Assembly: GCA_016718845.1 (NCBI GenBank)
Contig: JADKCK010000100.1
Span: 1-64,000, forward strand
DNA: 64,000 nucleotides
Source: Sphingobacteriales bacterium
GTDB taxonomy: Bacteria; Bacteroidota; Bacteroidia; Chitinophagales; UBA2359
Reading direction: 5' to 3'
Made by a program: the position numbers and the translations under genes. The notes beneath the pieces were generated by a model. That model was not told where the DNA came from and searched no databases. It saw only the letters and a list, made by a program, of their open reading frames with translations. Below are positions 1 to 8,271 of the stretch, piece after piece; within the stretch, counting starts at the first letter, position 1, and the number at the start of each line of letters is the position of its first letter.

Positions 1-7
1 CGGTTGC

Positions 8-460
8 CTATTTCGAGGGGGGGGCAAGGGGCATTAGCTCTATATCGCCAAGTCCATTGCTTTTGCCGCTAATATTTATATCAGCACCTTGGTACAATTG
101 ATATGCTGTATTGTTTGGCGCGTACCATCGTGCTGCGATGGCTCCGTTCCACCGGACCAAGTAGATATCGGGTCCCACTCGAGGTAGTGATAACTTCGCC
201 TCTTCCTGGTAACAACGACAAGCTACCCATAGATAAGTTGGTATGCCAATCATTCGATGTTTCGTTGTCTTGGTAATAAAACTCGCCGTTGCCGGGACCT
301 TGTCCGTTACCGGCCCTGCCGTTGCCACTTTGGGGCTAATCCTTCTTTTAGCATTTGTTTCCAGTTCGAATGATGAAGTGTTTAGGTTAAAATATGCCCT
401 AAGAATTTCGCCTGTTCCGATAACGGTTTGATATTGTTTGGAGAGGTTGTTCCGGGTCAA
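8..460 (-). CDS. Internal fragment of the broken surface protein
   Basis: This is a 150-residue open stretch continuing the same protein. Only its final part (SNGLGDIELMPL) is recognisable, as the short motif that commonly closes the propeller-like N-terminal domain. The middle, with several Cys and Arg residues (VACRCYQEEAK), looks out of frame. The start codon is not convincing, and the fragment should be read only as part of the 1-1891 gene. Confidence 0.35.
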   Translation of the reverse strand: MTRNNLSKQYQTVIGTGEILRAYFNLNTSSFELETNAKRRISPKVATAGPVTDKVPATASFITKTTKHRMIGIPTYLWVACRCYQEEAKLSLPRVGPDIYLVRWNGAIAARWYAPNNTAYQLYQGADINISGKSNGLGDIELMPLAPPSK

Positions 461-991
461 TTGGTAATTAGCATAACCGCTTGGTCGCCGTATCGGTCGC
501 GGAAACCGAGAATCATACTTCCTTCAACATCAAAATTCTATATCTGGAACATTGCTAGGAATAATAGTAGCTAGACCAATTATTGCCAACTGCTAGAAGT
601 GCGTTGAAACCTTCTTGTCATGGTTTGAAGGTTTCATCTGCCAAATCCCCATTTGTTCTACAGTCAAAATTTATGAATTGTAGTGCTGGACTGCTCGAAA
701 AAAGTGCCAGTAGCCAGATCTAAACCCAAACATAAGCCCAAAGATCGGTGTATTCCGGATTGCCTGTGTTGTTGTCTTTGGTGGAAATGCCTCCATTTTC
801 ACCCGTTGTTAGGGTGCCTACATACAATTTTCCTCTATATACTTTCAAGGCGAAGGGGCGTTGAAAGCCTAGTGTTCCGTCGTAAAAACCTGTACCATCA
901 TTTGCACCCGTATAAGTATTGTATTAGCTGCGTTGGAAGCGGAGCGGAGCGGCGGAGTTGGGATGCCGTATGAAGTTACCGCCGGTAACGC

Positions 992-1324
992 TCATTGGCG
1001 AAGAGGATTGTTTAACGTTAAGCGGTAGATTTGCTGGTCAAACAAATTGACAACAAACAAATACTGACCATCTTCCGATAATTCAGCATCACCCAAACCC
1101 ACTTTACCCAACTGATCAAAGGCAGCCGCGTCGTTGCTGGGATCTGGTAAATTTTTGGGAAGATTACGTCCTCCACTACCATTGGCACCTACTACGCCCA
1201 AACCATTGCCAATAAATGAAAGAGTCTGGCTATCATCGCCGTTAGTTGTAACGTTAAATGAAGTTCCTAGCCCGTAAGTAGGACAACCGGAGGCACAACG
1301 TGTGGAATAGCCATTGGCATCCAA
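992..1324 (-). CDS. Internal fragment of the broken surface protein (propeller part)
   Basis: This is a 110-residue piece without its own credible start. It contains FDQLGKVGLGDAELSEDGQ and YLFVVNLFDQQIYRLTLNNP, a pattern I recognise from the propeller blades that precede SdrD_B repeats in Bacteroidota surface proteins. It joins the N-terminal fragment through at least one frameshift between 1324 and 1559. Confidence 0.45.
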   Translation of the reverse strand: MDANGYSTRCASGCPTYGLGTSFNVTTNGDDSQTLSFIGNGLGVVGANGSGGRNLPKNLPDPSNDAAAFDQLGKVGLGDAELSEDGQYLFVVNLFDQQIYRLTLNNPLRQ

Positions 1325-1558
1325 ATCGTTCCCAATTGCTATACGGAAACTTCAAAATACTCTTCCTGCTGCGACCCGGGGGGTTGCGGTTGCATCGCCA
1401 TTAAAAAAGCTGGGCACAAATGCATTGGGGGGGAGCTGCACTTATTGTAGTCACAGGATAATTGACCGCAAAATTAACTCATTTGTTGCGGGGGCTGTTA
1501 CCTCCGCGCCCCGCCCGCTTTGGAGGAGAAGTCGCCCGTTTGTAAGCGCAGAAACACT

Positions 1559-1891
1559 CTATGCACAGTGCCGTTTTACACCCGTAATGTTAATGGTGTA
1601 GGTTCCAAAACTGGCGGTTGCAGAACCTACCGATGCATTGACGGCATTATAGGCTGTTACGGTAACACCTGCTAAGCCCACTTCTTTGATGTGATTGCTG
1701 GTGGAGTCCCTCGCACCATCGGCATCAAAATCGCGGAAAATTGTACCACTTACTTGTGCATTTGCTGCTTGTGTTAGCAGCAAAAACAGTCCTGCCCAAA
1801 TAAACCTTTGTAGCTTGGGCTTAAAAAGAAGAAATAGTTCCATTTGAAAGGAATTTTTAGGGTTAGACCATGTATGAAATTGTTGTTTCAT
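1559..1891 (-). CDS. N-terminal fragment: signal peptide plus SdrD_B-like domain
   Basis: This 110-residue open stretch holds the start of the broken surface protein. Residues about 28-46 are a hydrophobic signal sequence ending ANAQ, and residues 47-103 resemble an SdrD_B/Cna-B-like beta-sandwich, with a DFDADGARD calcium-binding-type loop and GLAGVTVTAY. The last residues (VKRHCA) look out of frame, which places a frameshift near 1570-1580. Two in-frame ATGs are possible; the second, MELFLLF, would give a shorter signal peptide. Confidence 0.55.
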   Translation of the reverse strand: MKQQFHTWSNPKNSFQMELFLLFKPKLQRFIWAGLFLLLTQAANAQVSGTIFRDFDADGARDSTSNHIKEVGLAGVTVTAYNAVNASVGSATASFGTYTINITGVKRHCA

Positions 1892-2000
1892 GGTGTTAAT
1901 TTTTTGTGTTTTAAAATTTACAGATTTTATAGCAAATTTTGTGCCGAATTAAGTTTTCAGTAGTAATTTTTTTTTACTTGACTATTTTAGGGGTATAAAA

Positions 2001-2036
2001 AATGTGGCTGCCTCGAAAGTACGAGACAGCCACATT
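2001..2036 (-). terminator. Rho-independent terminator
   Basis: The inverted repeat AATGTGGCTGCCTCG / CGAGACAGCCACATT has one mismatch and a 6-nt loop. On the minus strand it is followed by TTTTATA. It lies 26 bp beyond the stop of the 2062-2961 gene and closes the minus-strand group that starts at 6066. Confidence 0.85.
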
Positions 2037-2061
2037 GGGTTTTGGGTGAGGGATAAGAAGT

Positions 2062-2961
2062 TTATTCGTACCTAACTAATCGCCATTTTTGTTGGTTGGT
2101 ATCGTAACTAAATACGTATATCGTTTCGGGTTTTTCGGTGGGTGCTGTTAGGTTGTAGTAAAACGAGGCGGCATTAATTTGTAGATTATTGTTGGTAAAG
2201 CGTATTCTGCGGGCGCGGTCGTCGCCTCGGGGTCCAAGGTTGTCGAGGGTAAATGCAAATGTGGGTTCGGATAGGGGTAGGTTGTTGGCATCAAGTGTTA
2301 GGCTGTACATGTCGGAGGTGCGGGTTTTGCCAAAAAACAATTGGCGTTTGCCGTTTGTTTTTACTATACAAACGCCCATGGCATCGGTGTTTTGTGCCAC
2401 AATGGTTACTTTGTTGGTTAATAAGTTAACGGCAAATATGCGTCCTTTTTCGTCGTTTTGTGTGGAGCCCATCACCGAGGTAACAAATAGGGTGTGGGTG
2501 TCGCAGTCGTAAAACGAGCCGAGTGTGCCATAAGCATTTTGTACGCTTGGTTTTGCGGCGGCGGGTAGCTCTACAAAGCGGTTCATTTCGCCTGTTTGAT
2601 GGTCAATTTTATATACCCAATTTTGTTCGTCGGGTTTGTTGTACAAAATATTAACGGTTGGGGCGGGTATTACATATACATCGCCTTGCTCGGTGATGGC
2701 TACCGATGCCATATAACCTGCTTTGCGCCACGAGGGGTGCTGAAAAATTTTGTTGCGTTTGCCATTTTGGTTTTGTGCATCGGCAAGTTCAATTAGGCAT
2801 ACGCCCATATAAGTGCGCTCGGCGGTGCTTACTGCCGAGCGTGCGGGGTCGAAGCCAAATTTTTGGATAAAAGCGGGTTGTCGTCGGCAATCGTTTTGGG
2901 CTTGTGCTACTTGGGTTATTAGGCAAAAAATGATTGGTATAAAAAATAAATTTTTTTTCAT
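2062..2961 (-). CDS. Secreted propeller-like protein of unknown function
   Basis: 299 residues with a clear Sec signal peptide (MKKNLFFIPIIFCLITQVAQAQ) and no lipobox or T9SS sorting domain, so probably periplasmic. The mature part looks like a small beta-propeller: repeated strand-turn motifs such as GDVYVIPAPTVN, WVYKIDHQTGEMNRF, HTLFVTSVMG, GRIFAVNLLTNKVTIV and QLFFGKTRTSDMYSLTLD, each resembling an SMP-30/YncE-type blade. I do not recognise a specific family. It is the last gene before the 2001-2036 terminator. It follows the amine-oxidase-like lipoprotein by about 200 bp on the same strand, so co-transcription is possible but unproven. Confidence 0.8.
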   Translation of the reverse strand: MKKNLFFIPIIFCLITQVAQAQNDCRRQPAFIQKFGFDPARSAVSTAERTYMGVCLIELADAQNQNGKRNKIFQHPSWRKAGYMASVAITEQGDVYVIPAPTVNILYNKPDEQNWVYKIDHQTGEMNRFVELPAAAKPSVQNAYGTLGSFYDCDTHTLFVTSVMGSTQNDEKGRIFAVNLLTNKVTIVAQNTDAMGVCIVKTNGKRQLFFGKTRTSDMYSLTLDANNLPLSEPTFAFTLDNLGPRGDDRARRIRFTNNNLQINAASFYYNLTAPTEKPETIYVFSYDTNQQKWRLVRYE

Positions 2962-3163
2962 TAGATGTGTTTGTGTGTTAGGGGTTGATGTTAGAAAGGG
3001 GTGGGTTTGCGGGCGCTTGCTTTTTTTATGGGGGTGCCACCTACTAGTCGAGTCAGGGAGTGCTAATCATCACCCCCAAAAAAGATATTTACCGCGTCAA
3101 GCGGGGCGGGTGCATGATTTAGCACAACGGCTATAGTATTGTTATGTGTGCTGGCTGCAAGGT

Positions 3164-4873
3164 TTATTGGATAGGCACAAACATTGGTCCCGAGTAACAT
3201 GGGTAGGTTTTGGCAACATAAATGCCGTTTTCGACCACCGATTCTGCCCAACAATATTCTTTGCCGGGGGTGTCGTCGTTTTTAAGTTGGGCAACGTACC
3301 ATGTTACTAATTCGGTATCTAGGATAGGTTCGGGTGTTGGGTCTATAAATTTTTCGGGTCCTTGTTGGTAGTCGGTATTACAGCATGGTCCAATGGTTGG
3401 CAGGTCGCCATCGCCTTCGTCTTTGTTTGGGTGGTGTTTGGTTACGTACAAAAAGGCTTGGTCGCCGCGGCTGTATTGGTCTAGTTGTCCGTTGTTAGCC
3501 ATTAGATAAAAGCCTTGGTTATTGGCGTTGGCGATTTTAGCCCAATAGTTTTCGGGTGTTAGGGTGGTTAGTTCGGTTTGTTGTGTCCATTTTTCTTGTT
3601 GCCAATTTTGCCATTTGGCGTTGTTCCATTCAAAAAACGAGTTGTTTGTTCCTGCCCAAGCAATTCGGGTAACGGGTCGGTAGGTTCCGTTGTTTCCGCA
3701 GCCGCGTCCTAGGCTGGCAATAATGGGTCGGAAGTTACCATTTTTATAAAACTCGAAACGTTGCAGATAGTTGTAGTTGCAGGGGGTGGGCCATCCTTCG
3801 CTGCTATAGGTTTGCTCTATTGCAAATCCTACGGTGTCGGTATTGTCGAGTAGGGGCATTACTTTGGGTGCGTCTATGGCTACTACGGCGGCTTCGCTAA
3901 ACTCGGGGCAGCCTATGGCATCGCTGTAGCCAAAGCCGTCGGTGGTTGAGTAACTTACGTGCCAGTCTACCATTTTTACGTTGTTTATAATGGGGGTGTT
4001 GTGGTATCGTATTTGCGATACGCGCAAGCCGTCGGAGCGGGTAAGTGAATATTGCATTTGCCAACCGTCGCGGGTTAATTGGGTTTCTTTATCGCAAAAG
4101 CAAGACATTATTTTTTCGTTTTGCATTTTTCGTTCGCTGGTTCGCTCGCCTGTTGTGCCTACGTTTGTCCAGCGCACGCCCACTAATTTTAGGGCGGTTA
4201 GGTCAACAATTGCCCATAGTGCTTTGTCGTTTTTTACAAAGGTAGGTGCTACACATAGGTGCTGCGACCGCTCGCAACGGCTGCGGTTAAGGGCTGTTTT
4301 GGTTGCGGGCATTAAGCCAAGGGTGGTATCGGGTTTCGAGCCATAAGCCTCTTGTACTTCGGGGCTGTCGGCGGCTATTGATAGGGCTAATTGTGCCAAG
4401 TGCGGCGGCAAGTCGGGTTGTTGTTGTGGGTAATAGTTAACGGTTAAAACACTGTTCGATGTGGCATTTACAATGGCAATGGTAGCCATATTAAGGGCAT
4501 AGTTATACAGCTCGATTCGGTAACAATTACCATCGGTGCAGATAGTTGTGTTGGGGGGTAAATCGGAGGGGCGTAGGGCAAATATGCCAAAGACCTCGTT
4601 TAGTAAGGGGGCGTTTGTTTTGGGGTCGCGGAACGATTGTTGCACTTTTTTATCGGCAAGAGCTATTTTTTGTACATTGGCTTTTGTGGTTTCGTTGGGG
4701 TTAAGGGGCAACAAAATAACGGGTTGGGGTGCGGCTAAGGCATCGGCAATGGCTTGTTTGCGTGCTTTTAGGTAGGCGGGTTCGTTGTTGTTGCTGGCAA
4801 TAGCTGCTTGCTCGGGTTTGCAGGCAATAAGCAACAACTGAAGTAGGGCGAGAATAAGAAAATTGGTTTTCAT
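3164..4873 (-). CDS. Lipoprotein resembling a degenerate copper amine oxidase
   Basis: 569 residues. The signal peptide ends in the lipobox LIAC (Cys18), so it is a membrane-anchored lipoprotein. The C-terminal ~300 residues can be laid along the catalytic domain of copper amine oxidases (alignment by eye). DGLRVSQIRYHNTPII (281-296) matches the GLxIxxVxYNGRPV segment. WPTPCNYNY (361-369) matches WxTxGNYDY, whose Tyr becomes the TPQ cofactor; the equivalent here is Tyr367. GTNNS (408-412) matches the xGENNS turn. FLYVTKHHPNKDEGDGDLP (474-492) matches LWVTRYxPxExxxxGxYP, and LDTELVTWY (518-526) matches the DxVVWxT segment before the last ligand. The His-x-His and third His copper ligands are not found at the equivalent places (around 397-401 and 530-534), so normal copper-dependent activity is doubtful. 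It sits 83 bp downstream of a MauG/MbnH-like peroxidase gene on the same strand. The family call is by eye; an unrelated fold remains possible. Confidence 0.7.
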   Translation of the reverse strand: MKTNFLILALLQLLLIACKPEQAAIASNNNEPAYLKARKQAIADALAAPQPVILLPLNPNETTKANVQKIALADKKVQQSFRDPKTNAPLLNEVFGIFALRPSDLPPNTTICTDGNCYRIELYNYALNMATIAIVNATSNSVLTVNYYPQQQPDLPPHLAQLALSIAADSPEVQEAYGSKPDTTLGLMPATKTALNRSRCERSQHLCVAPTFVKNDKALWAIVDLTALKLVGVRWTNVGTTGERTSERKMQNEKIMSCFCDKETQLTRDGWQMQYSLTRSDGLRVSQIRYHNTPIINNVKMVDWHVSYSTTDGFGYSDAIGCPEFSEAAVVAIDAPKVMPLLDNTDTVGFAIEQTYSSEGWPTPCNYNYLQRFEFYKNGNFRPIIASLGRGCGNNGTYRPVTRIAWAGTNNSFFEWNNAKWQNWQQEKWTQQTELTTLTPENYWAKIANANNQGFYLMANNGQLDQYSRGDQAFLYVTKHHPNKDEGDGDLPTIGPCCNTDYQQGPEKFIDPTPEPILDTELVTWYVAQLKNDDTPGKEYCWAESVVENGIYVAKTYPCYSGPMFVPIQ

Positions 4874-4956
4874 TTGGTAAAAATTTGGTTTTGTTGATGG
4901 GTGATTGGTGTTAGGCAGGGGTGTTAATTAATGCAGGAGGCATGGCATAAGATGAG

Positions 4957-6066
4957 TTATTTATTTACAAATGGGTTGATAAATTGCTTGTTTTGTAGAT
5001 AAGATGTATCGGTGAGGCTGTGTAGGAAGGCGATAAGTTGTTGTTTTTCGGTGGTGGTGAGCGAGAAATGGCGCAGGCGCTTGTCTTTGTAGGTGTTTAA
5101 TTGTCCATTGCCCGTGCAGTTGCCATAAGTTAGGTTTCGTCCGCCATTTTCGTAAATATGTAGTATTTCGTTTAGGGTAGCTACTGTTCCGTCGTGAAAA
5201 TAAGGGGCAGTTAGGGCTACATTTCGCAGTGAGGGTATCCTAAATCTGCCAATATCTGCTTTTTTTTGGGTGATTTCGGCAATGCCCAAATCGTTGCTTG
5301 GGTAGGTGTTGTTATGGTTGCAATTATACAAACCTATGTTAGCAAAGTGTGTGCCTTTTATAGGGGTATCAAAATTAGTGCCATTGTGACAATTGCCGCA
5401 GCCTAATCGGTCAGAGAAAAATAATTTTAAACCTTTTTGTGCTAAATGGTTAAAATAAGTGGTGTCCGATGTGCGCAAATAAACGTCGTAGGGACTATTA
5501 TGGCTTTTTAGGTTGCTCAAAAATAGTGCTATACATTGTTTGATATGCTCAAAATTGATAGCATTGGTGCGGTGTGGATATGCTTTGGCAAACAATTGGC
5601 GATATAGGCTATCGGTGCTTAGGCGTTGATAAATGAGGGTTTCGTGGTTTTTTGCGCCCATTTCGGTGGGCGAAGTGCCAAAAAGTGGGCGCAACATTTG
5701 TACTTCGAGCGATTTTAGGTTTGGCTCTGCCCAGTTCAACGATTGTCGTTCGGCTATGTTTATGAGTGATGGGCTGTTGTGTTTTGTTTCATCGGCATAA
5801 ATACCACTTGAGCGGCGATACCCATCAGAGAAGGCAAATTGAGGTGCATGGCAGGTTGCGCAAGCTTTAGTGTTGTTTGCCGAAAGACGTGTATCGTAAA
5901 ATAAATATTGCCCCAATGTTATTTTTGCTTTTTGGGTGCTACACGCCTTATATATAGAGCTTGTGGTTTTGGGGTACGAAAAAGAAATTTGTATATACAA
6001 CAGTATCAACACTAATAATAAGCTGGCAATTTTTGTGTTGCTATTTGTTTTAAAATAGGGGATCAT
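4957..6066 (-). CDS. Di-haem cytochrome c peroxidase family protein (MauG/MbnH-like)
   Basis: 369 residues, with an N-terminal hydrophobic signal or anchor (residues about 12-30) for export to the periplasm. There are two c-type haem sites: CATCH (Cys69, Cys72, His73) and CGNCH (Cys223, Cys226, His227). Family signatures include LGQYLFYDTRLS, FSDGYRRSSGI, LEVQMLRPLFGTSPTEMG and RFRIPSLRNVALTAPYFHD followed by GTVATLNEILHIYENGG. The MLxPLFG...ELG-type segment and IYENGG resemble the MbnH/MXAN_0977 subgroup more than classical cytochrome c peroxidase. Members either reduce peroxide or use high-valent haem to oxidise side chains of a partner protein. It is the first of a possible minus-strand cassette and has its own TAnnTTTG element at 6077-6084. 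Confidence 0.88.
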   Translation of the reverse strand: MIPYFKTNSNTKIASLLLVLILLYIQISFSYPKTTSSIYKACSTQKAKITLGQYLFYDTRLSANNTKACATCHAPQFAFSDGYRRSSGIYADETKHNSPSLINIAERQSLNWAEPNLKSLEVQMLRPLFGTSPTEMGAKNHETLIYQRLSTDSLYRQLFAKAYPHRTNAINFEHIKQCIALFLSNLKSHNSPYDVYLRTSDTTYFNHLAQKGLKLFFSDRLGCGNCHNGTNFDTPIKGTHFANIGLYNCNHNNTYPSNDLGIAEITQKKADIGRFRIPSLRNVALTAPYFHDGTVATLNEILHIYENGGRNLTYGNCTGNGQLNTYKDKRLRHFSLTTTEKQQLIAFLHSLTDTSYLQNKQFINPFVNK

Positions 6067-6076
6067 TTTTTTGTGG

Positions 6077-6084
6077 CAAATGTA
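6077..6084 (-). promoter_or_regulatory. Bacteroidota -7 element (TACATTTG) for the di-haem peroxidase gene
   Basis: CAAATGTA on the plus strand reads TACATTTG on the minus strand, 10 bp before the ATG at 6066, which would leave a very short 5' leader. No clear -33 TTTG is visible. Confidence 0.45.
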
Positions 6085-6186
6085 AGTATTTTTTTGGACT
6101 GGAATTTAGGTTTTTTAATTTTTCTTGTCGAAACTTATCATTGCTATTTTTATGGGTATAAAGGTGATAAATTTAGTTGATTTGGC

Positions 6187-6247
6187 TCAAAAAAAATAAC
6201 GCTGACAAGTAGCGTAGGGTTTAGCCTTGTGCTTGCTTGTTAGCGTT
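6187..6247 (-). terminator. Terminator downstream of pyrH
   Basis: AACGCTGACAAG (6198-6209) pairs with CTTGTTAGCGTT (6236-6247) with one wobble. On the minus strand the stem is followed by an almost pure T tract (6187-6197). It lies 20 bp beyond the pyrH stop. The loop is long (26 nt) but the position and U tract fit. Confidence 0.6.
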
Positions 6248-6267
6248 AAAAATTAGGTATGGATGTA

Positions 6268-7023
6268 TTATTCCGAAACGAGTGTACCAATGGTTTCGCC
6301 TTGTACAATGCGGCGCAGGTTGCCTACTTTGTTCATGTCAAATACCACAACGGGTATGTTGTTTTCTTTACAAAGGGTAAAGGCGGTCATGTCCATTACG
6401 TTAAGTTCTTTGGTAATTACTTCGGTAAAGGTGATGGTTTCGTAGCGTTTTGCGGTTGGGTCTTTTTCGGGGTCGGCGGTATATACGCCATCAACGCGGG
6501 TAGCTTTGAGTATCACGTCGGCACCAATTTCTACGGCTCGGAGGGCGGCGGCGGTGTCGGTGGTAAAATACGGGTGTCCGGTGCCGGCGCAAAAGATAAC
6601 AATTCTACCTTTTTCGAGGTGTCGTATGGCTCGGCGGCGTATGTAGGGTTCGCATATTTTTTGCATCTCTACTGCCGACACCAATCGGGTGTATAGTCCT
6701 GTTTTTTCGAGGGTGCTTTGTAGGGCAATGCCATTCATGATGGTTGCCAACATACCCATATAATCGCCCGAGGCGCGGTCTATGCCTAATTGCCCTGCTT
6801 CCATGCCCCTAAAAATATTGCCGCCGCCAATAACTATAGCCAACTCAATGTTGTCGAGTTTTACTATGTCGCGTATTTGCAAACAATACTCCATCATGAT
6901 GTTGGGGTCTATGCCAAAATCTTGTTTACCCATTAATGCCTCGCCACTTAGTTTTAGCATAATGCGTTTGTATTGGGCAGGCTGTGTGTCCGAAAATCCG
7001 TTATTGCTATGTTCTAATGCCAT
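6268..7023 (-). CDS. pyrH: UMP kinase (uridylate kinase)
   Basis: Cytoplasmic kinase making UDP from UMP and ATP in pyrimidine synthesis; bacterial PyrH is a hexameric amino-acid-kinase-fold enzyme. Signatures present are [54 protein letters not shown] and [14 protein letters not shown] chose the ATG at 7023 (MALEHSNN, 251 residues), close to the usual ~235-240. The frame is open to 7143, but that extension is low-complexity and overlaps intergenic repeat sequence. tsf lies upstream on the same strand, but a terminator (7173-7213) separates them, so pyrH probably also has its own promoter. The frr gene that often follows is absent. Confidence 0.95.
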   Translation of the reverse strand: MALEHSNNGFSDTQPAQYKRIMLKLSGEALMGKQDFGIDPNIMMEYCLQIRDIVKLDNIELAIVIGGGNIFRGMEAGQLGIDRASGDYMGMLATIMNGIALQSTLEKTGLYTRLVSAVEMQKICEPYIRRRAIRHLEKGRIVIFCAGTGHPYFTTDTAAALRAVEIGADVILKATRVDGVYTADPEKDPTAKRYETITFTEVITKELNVMDMTAFTLCKENNIPVVVFDMNKVGNLRRIVQGETIGTLVSE

Positions 7024-7172
7024 TTTTGTGTTATTTGGTAGGGTGGTTGTTATTTTTTGAGGTGGCTTGGTGTTTTGGGTGGCTTGACAGATGCAAGCAA
7101 GGGCTTTGCCGGGGGGCGCTTGTAGTTTGCAGCCAGTAGCCAAAAGTGGATAGCCAGTAGCCGAGTTTGCGC

Positions 7173-7213
7173 AAAAAAAGAGAGAAGCACCCTTTGGGTG
7201 TTCTCTCTTTTTT
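7173..7213 (-). terminator. Terminator downstream of tsf
   Basis: Near-perfect hairpin, AAAAAAAGAGAGAAGCACCC / GGGTGTTCTCTCTTTTTT, with a short loop and T tracts on both strands, 9 bp after the tsf stop. Confidence 0.9.
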
Positions 7214-7221
7214 ACAAATAC

Positions 7222-8058
7222 TTATTTACCAGTAGAAGAGCGTTTGAAGGCTACTACTAATGTACCTTTTTGTACGCTGTCGATGTATTGTTTTACTGTT
7301 TTCGACGAGTCTTTCACATACAATTGGTTGGTTAGGGTATTTTCTTTTAGGTAGCGGCTTAGATAACCTTGTGCAATTTTGTCGACTAGGTTTTCGGGTT
7401 TACCTTCTTTGATAGCCAATTCTTTGCCCATTTCTAATTCGCGGTTGATGATGTCTTGCGATACCAACGATTCGTCAACGGCAACGGGTTTCATGGCGGC
7501 TACTTGCATAGCTACGTTTTTGGCGGCTTCTGTTAGTTCTTCGCTGCATTGGCTTAGTTGTACCAAAACGCCTACGCGGTTGCCCATGTGTATGTAAGGC
7601 ACAACTAACTCGCCCGACAAAACGCCATAGTCCGAAACTTCTAGTTTTTCGCCAATACGACCAATTTGTTCGGTTAGTTTATCACCAACGGTCATATCGC
7701 CCATATTTTGCTGCAATAGTTCTTCAACGGTTTTTGCGCCCGAAGCCAAAGCAACATCCATAATGCTGTTTGCCAATGCCACAAAGTCGGCATTTTTAGC
7801 TACAAAGTCGGTTTCGCAGCTAAGGCAAAAGGTAACGCCGTAGGTATTTTCGCTATTGGTTTTGGCAATAGCTGCGCCTTCGCTTGCTTCGCGGTCTTGG
7901 CGTTTGTCTGCCACTTTTTGACCTTGTTTACGCAAATATTCAATAGCCCCATCAAAGCTACCTTCGGCGGCAGTAAGGGCTTTTTTGCAATCCATCATGC
8001 CTGCTCCTGTAATCTGACGTAGCTTGTTAACGTCGGCAGCCGAGATTGTTACGCTCAT
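7222..8058 (-). CDS. tsf: Translation elongation factor Ts
   Basis: 278 residues. EF-Ts is the guanine nucleotide exchange factor that regenerates EF-Tu-GTP. The N-terminal UBA-like domain shows VNKLRQITGAGMMDCKKAL, and the core carries ETDFVAKNADFVALA, the TDFVAKN signature contacting EF-Tu. The length is normal for the family. A TACCTTTG element lies upstream on the minus strand (8121-8128). In most bacteria rpsB is directly upstream; here the upstream neighbour is a divergent SDR gene, so tsf is transcribed away from rpsB. Confidence 0.96.
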   Translation of the reverse strand: MSVTISAADVNKLRQITGAGMMDCKKALTAAEGSFDGAIEYLRKQGQKVADKRQDREASEGAAIAKTNSENTYGVTFCLSCETDFVAKNADFVALANSIMDVALASGAKTVEELLQQNMGDMTVGDKLTEQIGRIGEKLEVSDYGVLSGELVVPYIHMGNRVGVLVQLSQCSEELTEAAKNVAMQVAAMKPVAVDESLVSQDIINRELEMGKELAIKEGKPENLVDKIAQGYLSRYLKENTLTNQLYVKDSSKTVKQYIDSVQKGTLVVAFKRSSTGK

Positions 8059-8120
8059 TGTTTAATTTATTTTTTATGCGTGTGATATATGAATTTATTT
8101 TTACTTTCGCAATTGCGGTG

Positions 8121-8128
8121 CAAAGGTA
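8121..8128 (-). promoter_or_regulatory. tsf: -7 element (TACCTTTG) for tsf
   Basis: CAAAGGTA on the plus strand is TACCTTTG on the minus strand, 63 bp before the tsf ATG. It is back to back with the plus-strand element at 8151. Confidence 0.6.
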
Positions 8129-8150
8129 CAACTTTTTTTGCTTTTTTTGT

Positions 8151-8158
8151 TACCTTTG
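8151..8158 (+). promoter_or_regulatory. -7 element (TACCTTTG) for the SDR gene
   Basis: TACCTTTG lies 114 bp before the SDR start. The leader then runs through an intergenic repeat (GGCTTTCGGCTGTCCGCTA, about 8199-8217) and AATCAATAATCAATAA-type simple sequence. Confidence 0.5.
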
Positions 8159-8271
8159 CCCCAAAAATTATTTAGGAGGCCGTTGGGTGCAGGCTTTTGG
8201 CTTTCGGCTGTCCGCTATTGGACTGTCACAGATTTTTACACATAATCAATAATCAATAACTAATAATTAAA

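Larger units (their letters stand above)
1..1891 (-). pseudogene. Frameshifted SdrD_B-like surface protein, 5' part (continues past window edge)
   Basis: Several minus-strand reading frames carry successive pieces of one secreted protein. The N-terminus (1891 to about 1575) has a signal peptide ending in TQAANAQ, then an SdrD_B-like module (VSGTIFRDFDADGARD). Further on, GKVGLGDAELSEDGQYLF (about 1100) and, in another frame around 690-910, NDGTGFYDGTLGFQRPFAL and GKLYVGTLTTGENGGIST are motifs I associate with Bacteroidota surface proteins that combine a propeller with SdrD_B repeats. GLGDIEL near base 40 is the usual lead-in to the next SdrD_B repeat. No single frame covers the region, so it is either a decaying gene or a poorly resolved consensus at a contig edge. 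The gene runs off the left end of the window, so its sorting signal is not seen. Confidence 0.65.

Noticed and set aside
606..636. Inverted repeat GAAACCTT...AAGGTTTC as a terminator
   Set aside because: It has no T tract and lies inside the broken surface-protein gene.
6259..6696. Gly-rich 145-codon frame on the plus strand
   Set aside because: It is antisense to pyrH; the composition (many Gly, Phe, Val) reflects the reverse of the conserved gene.
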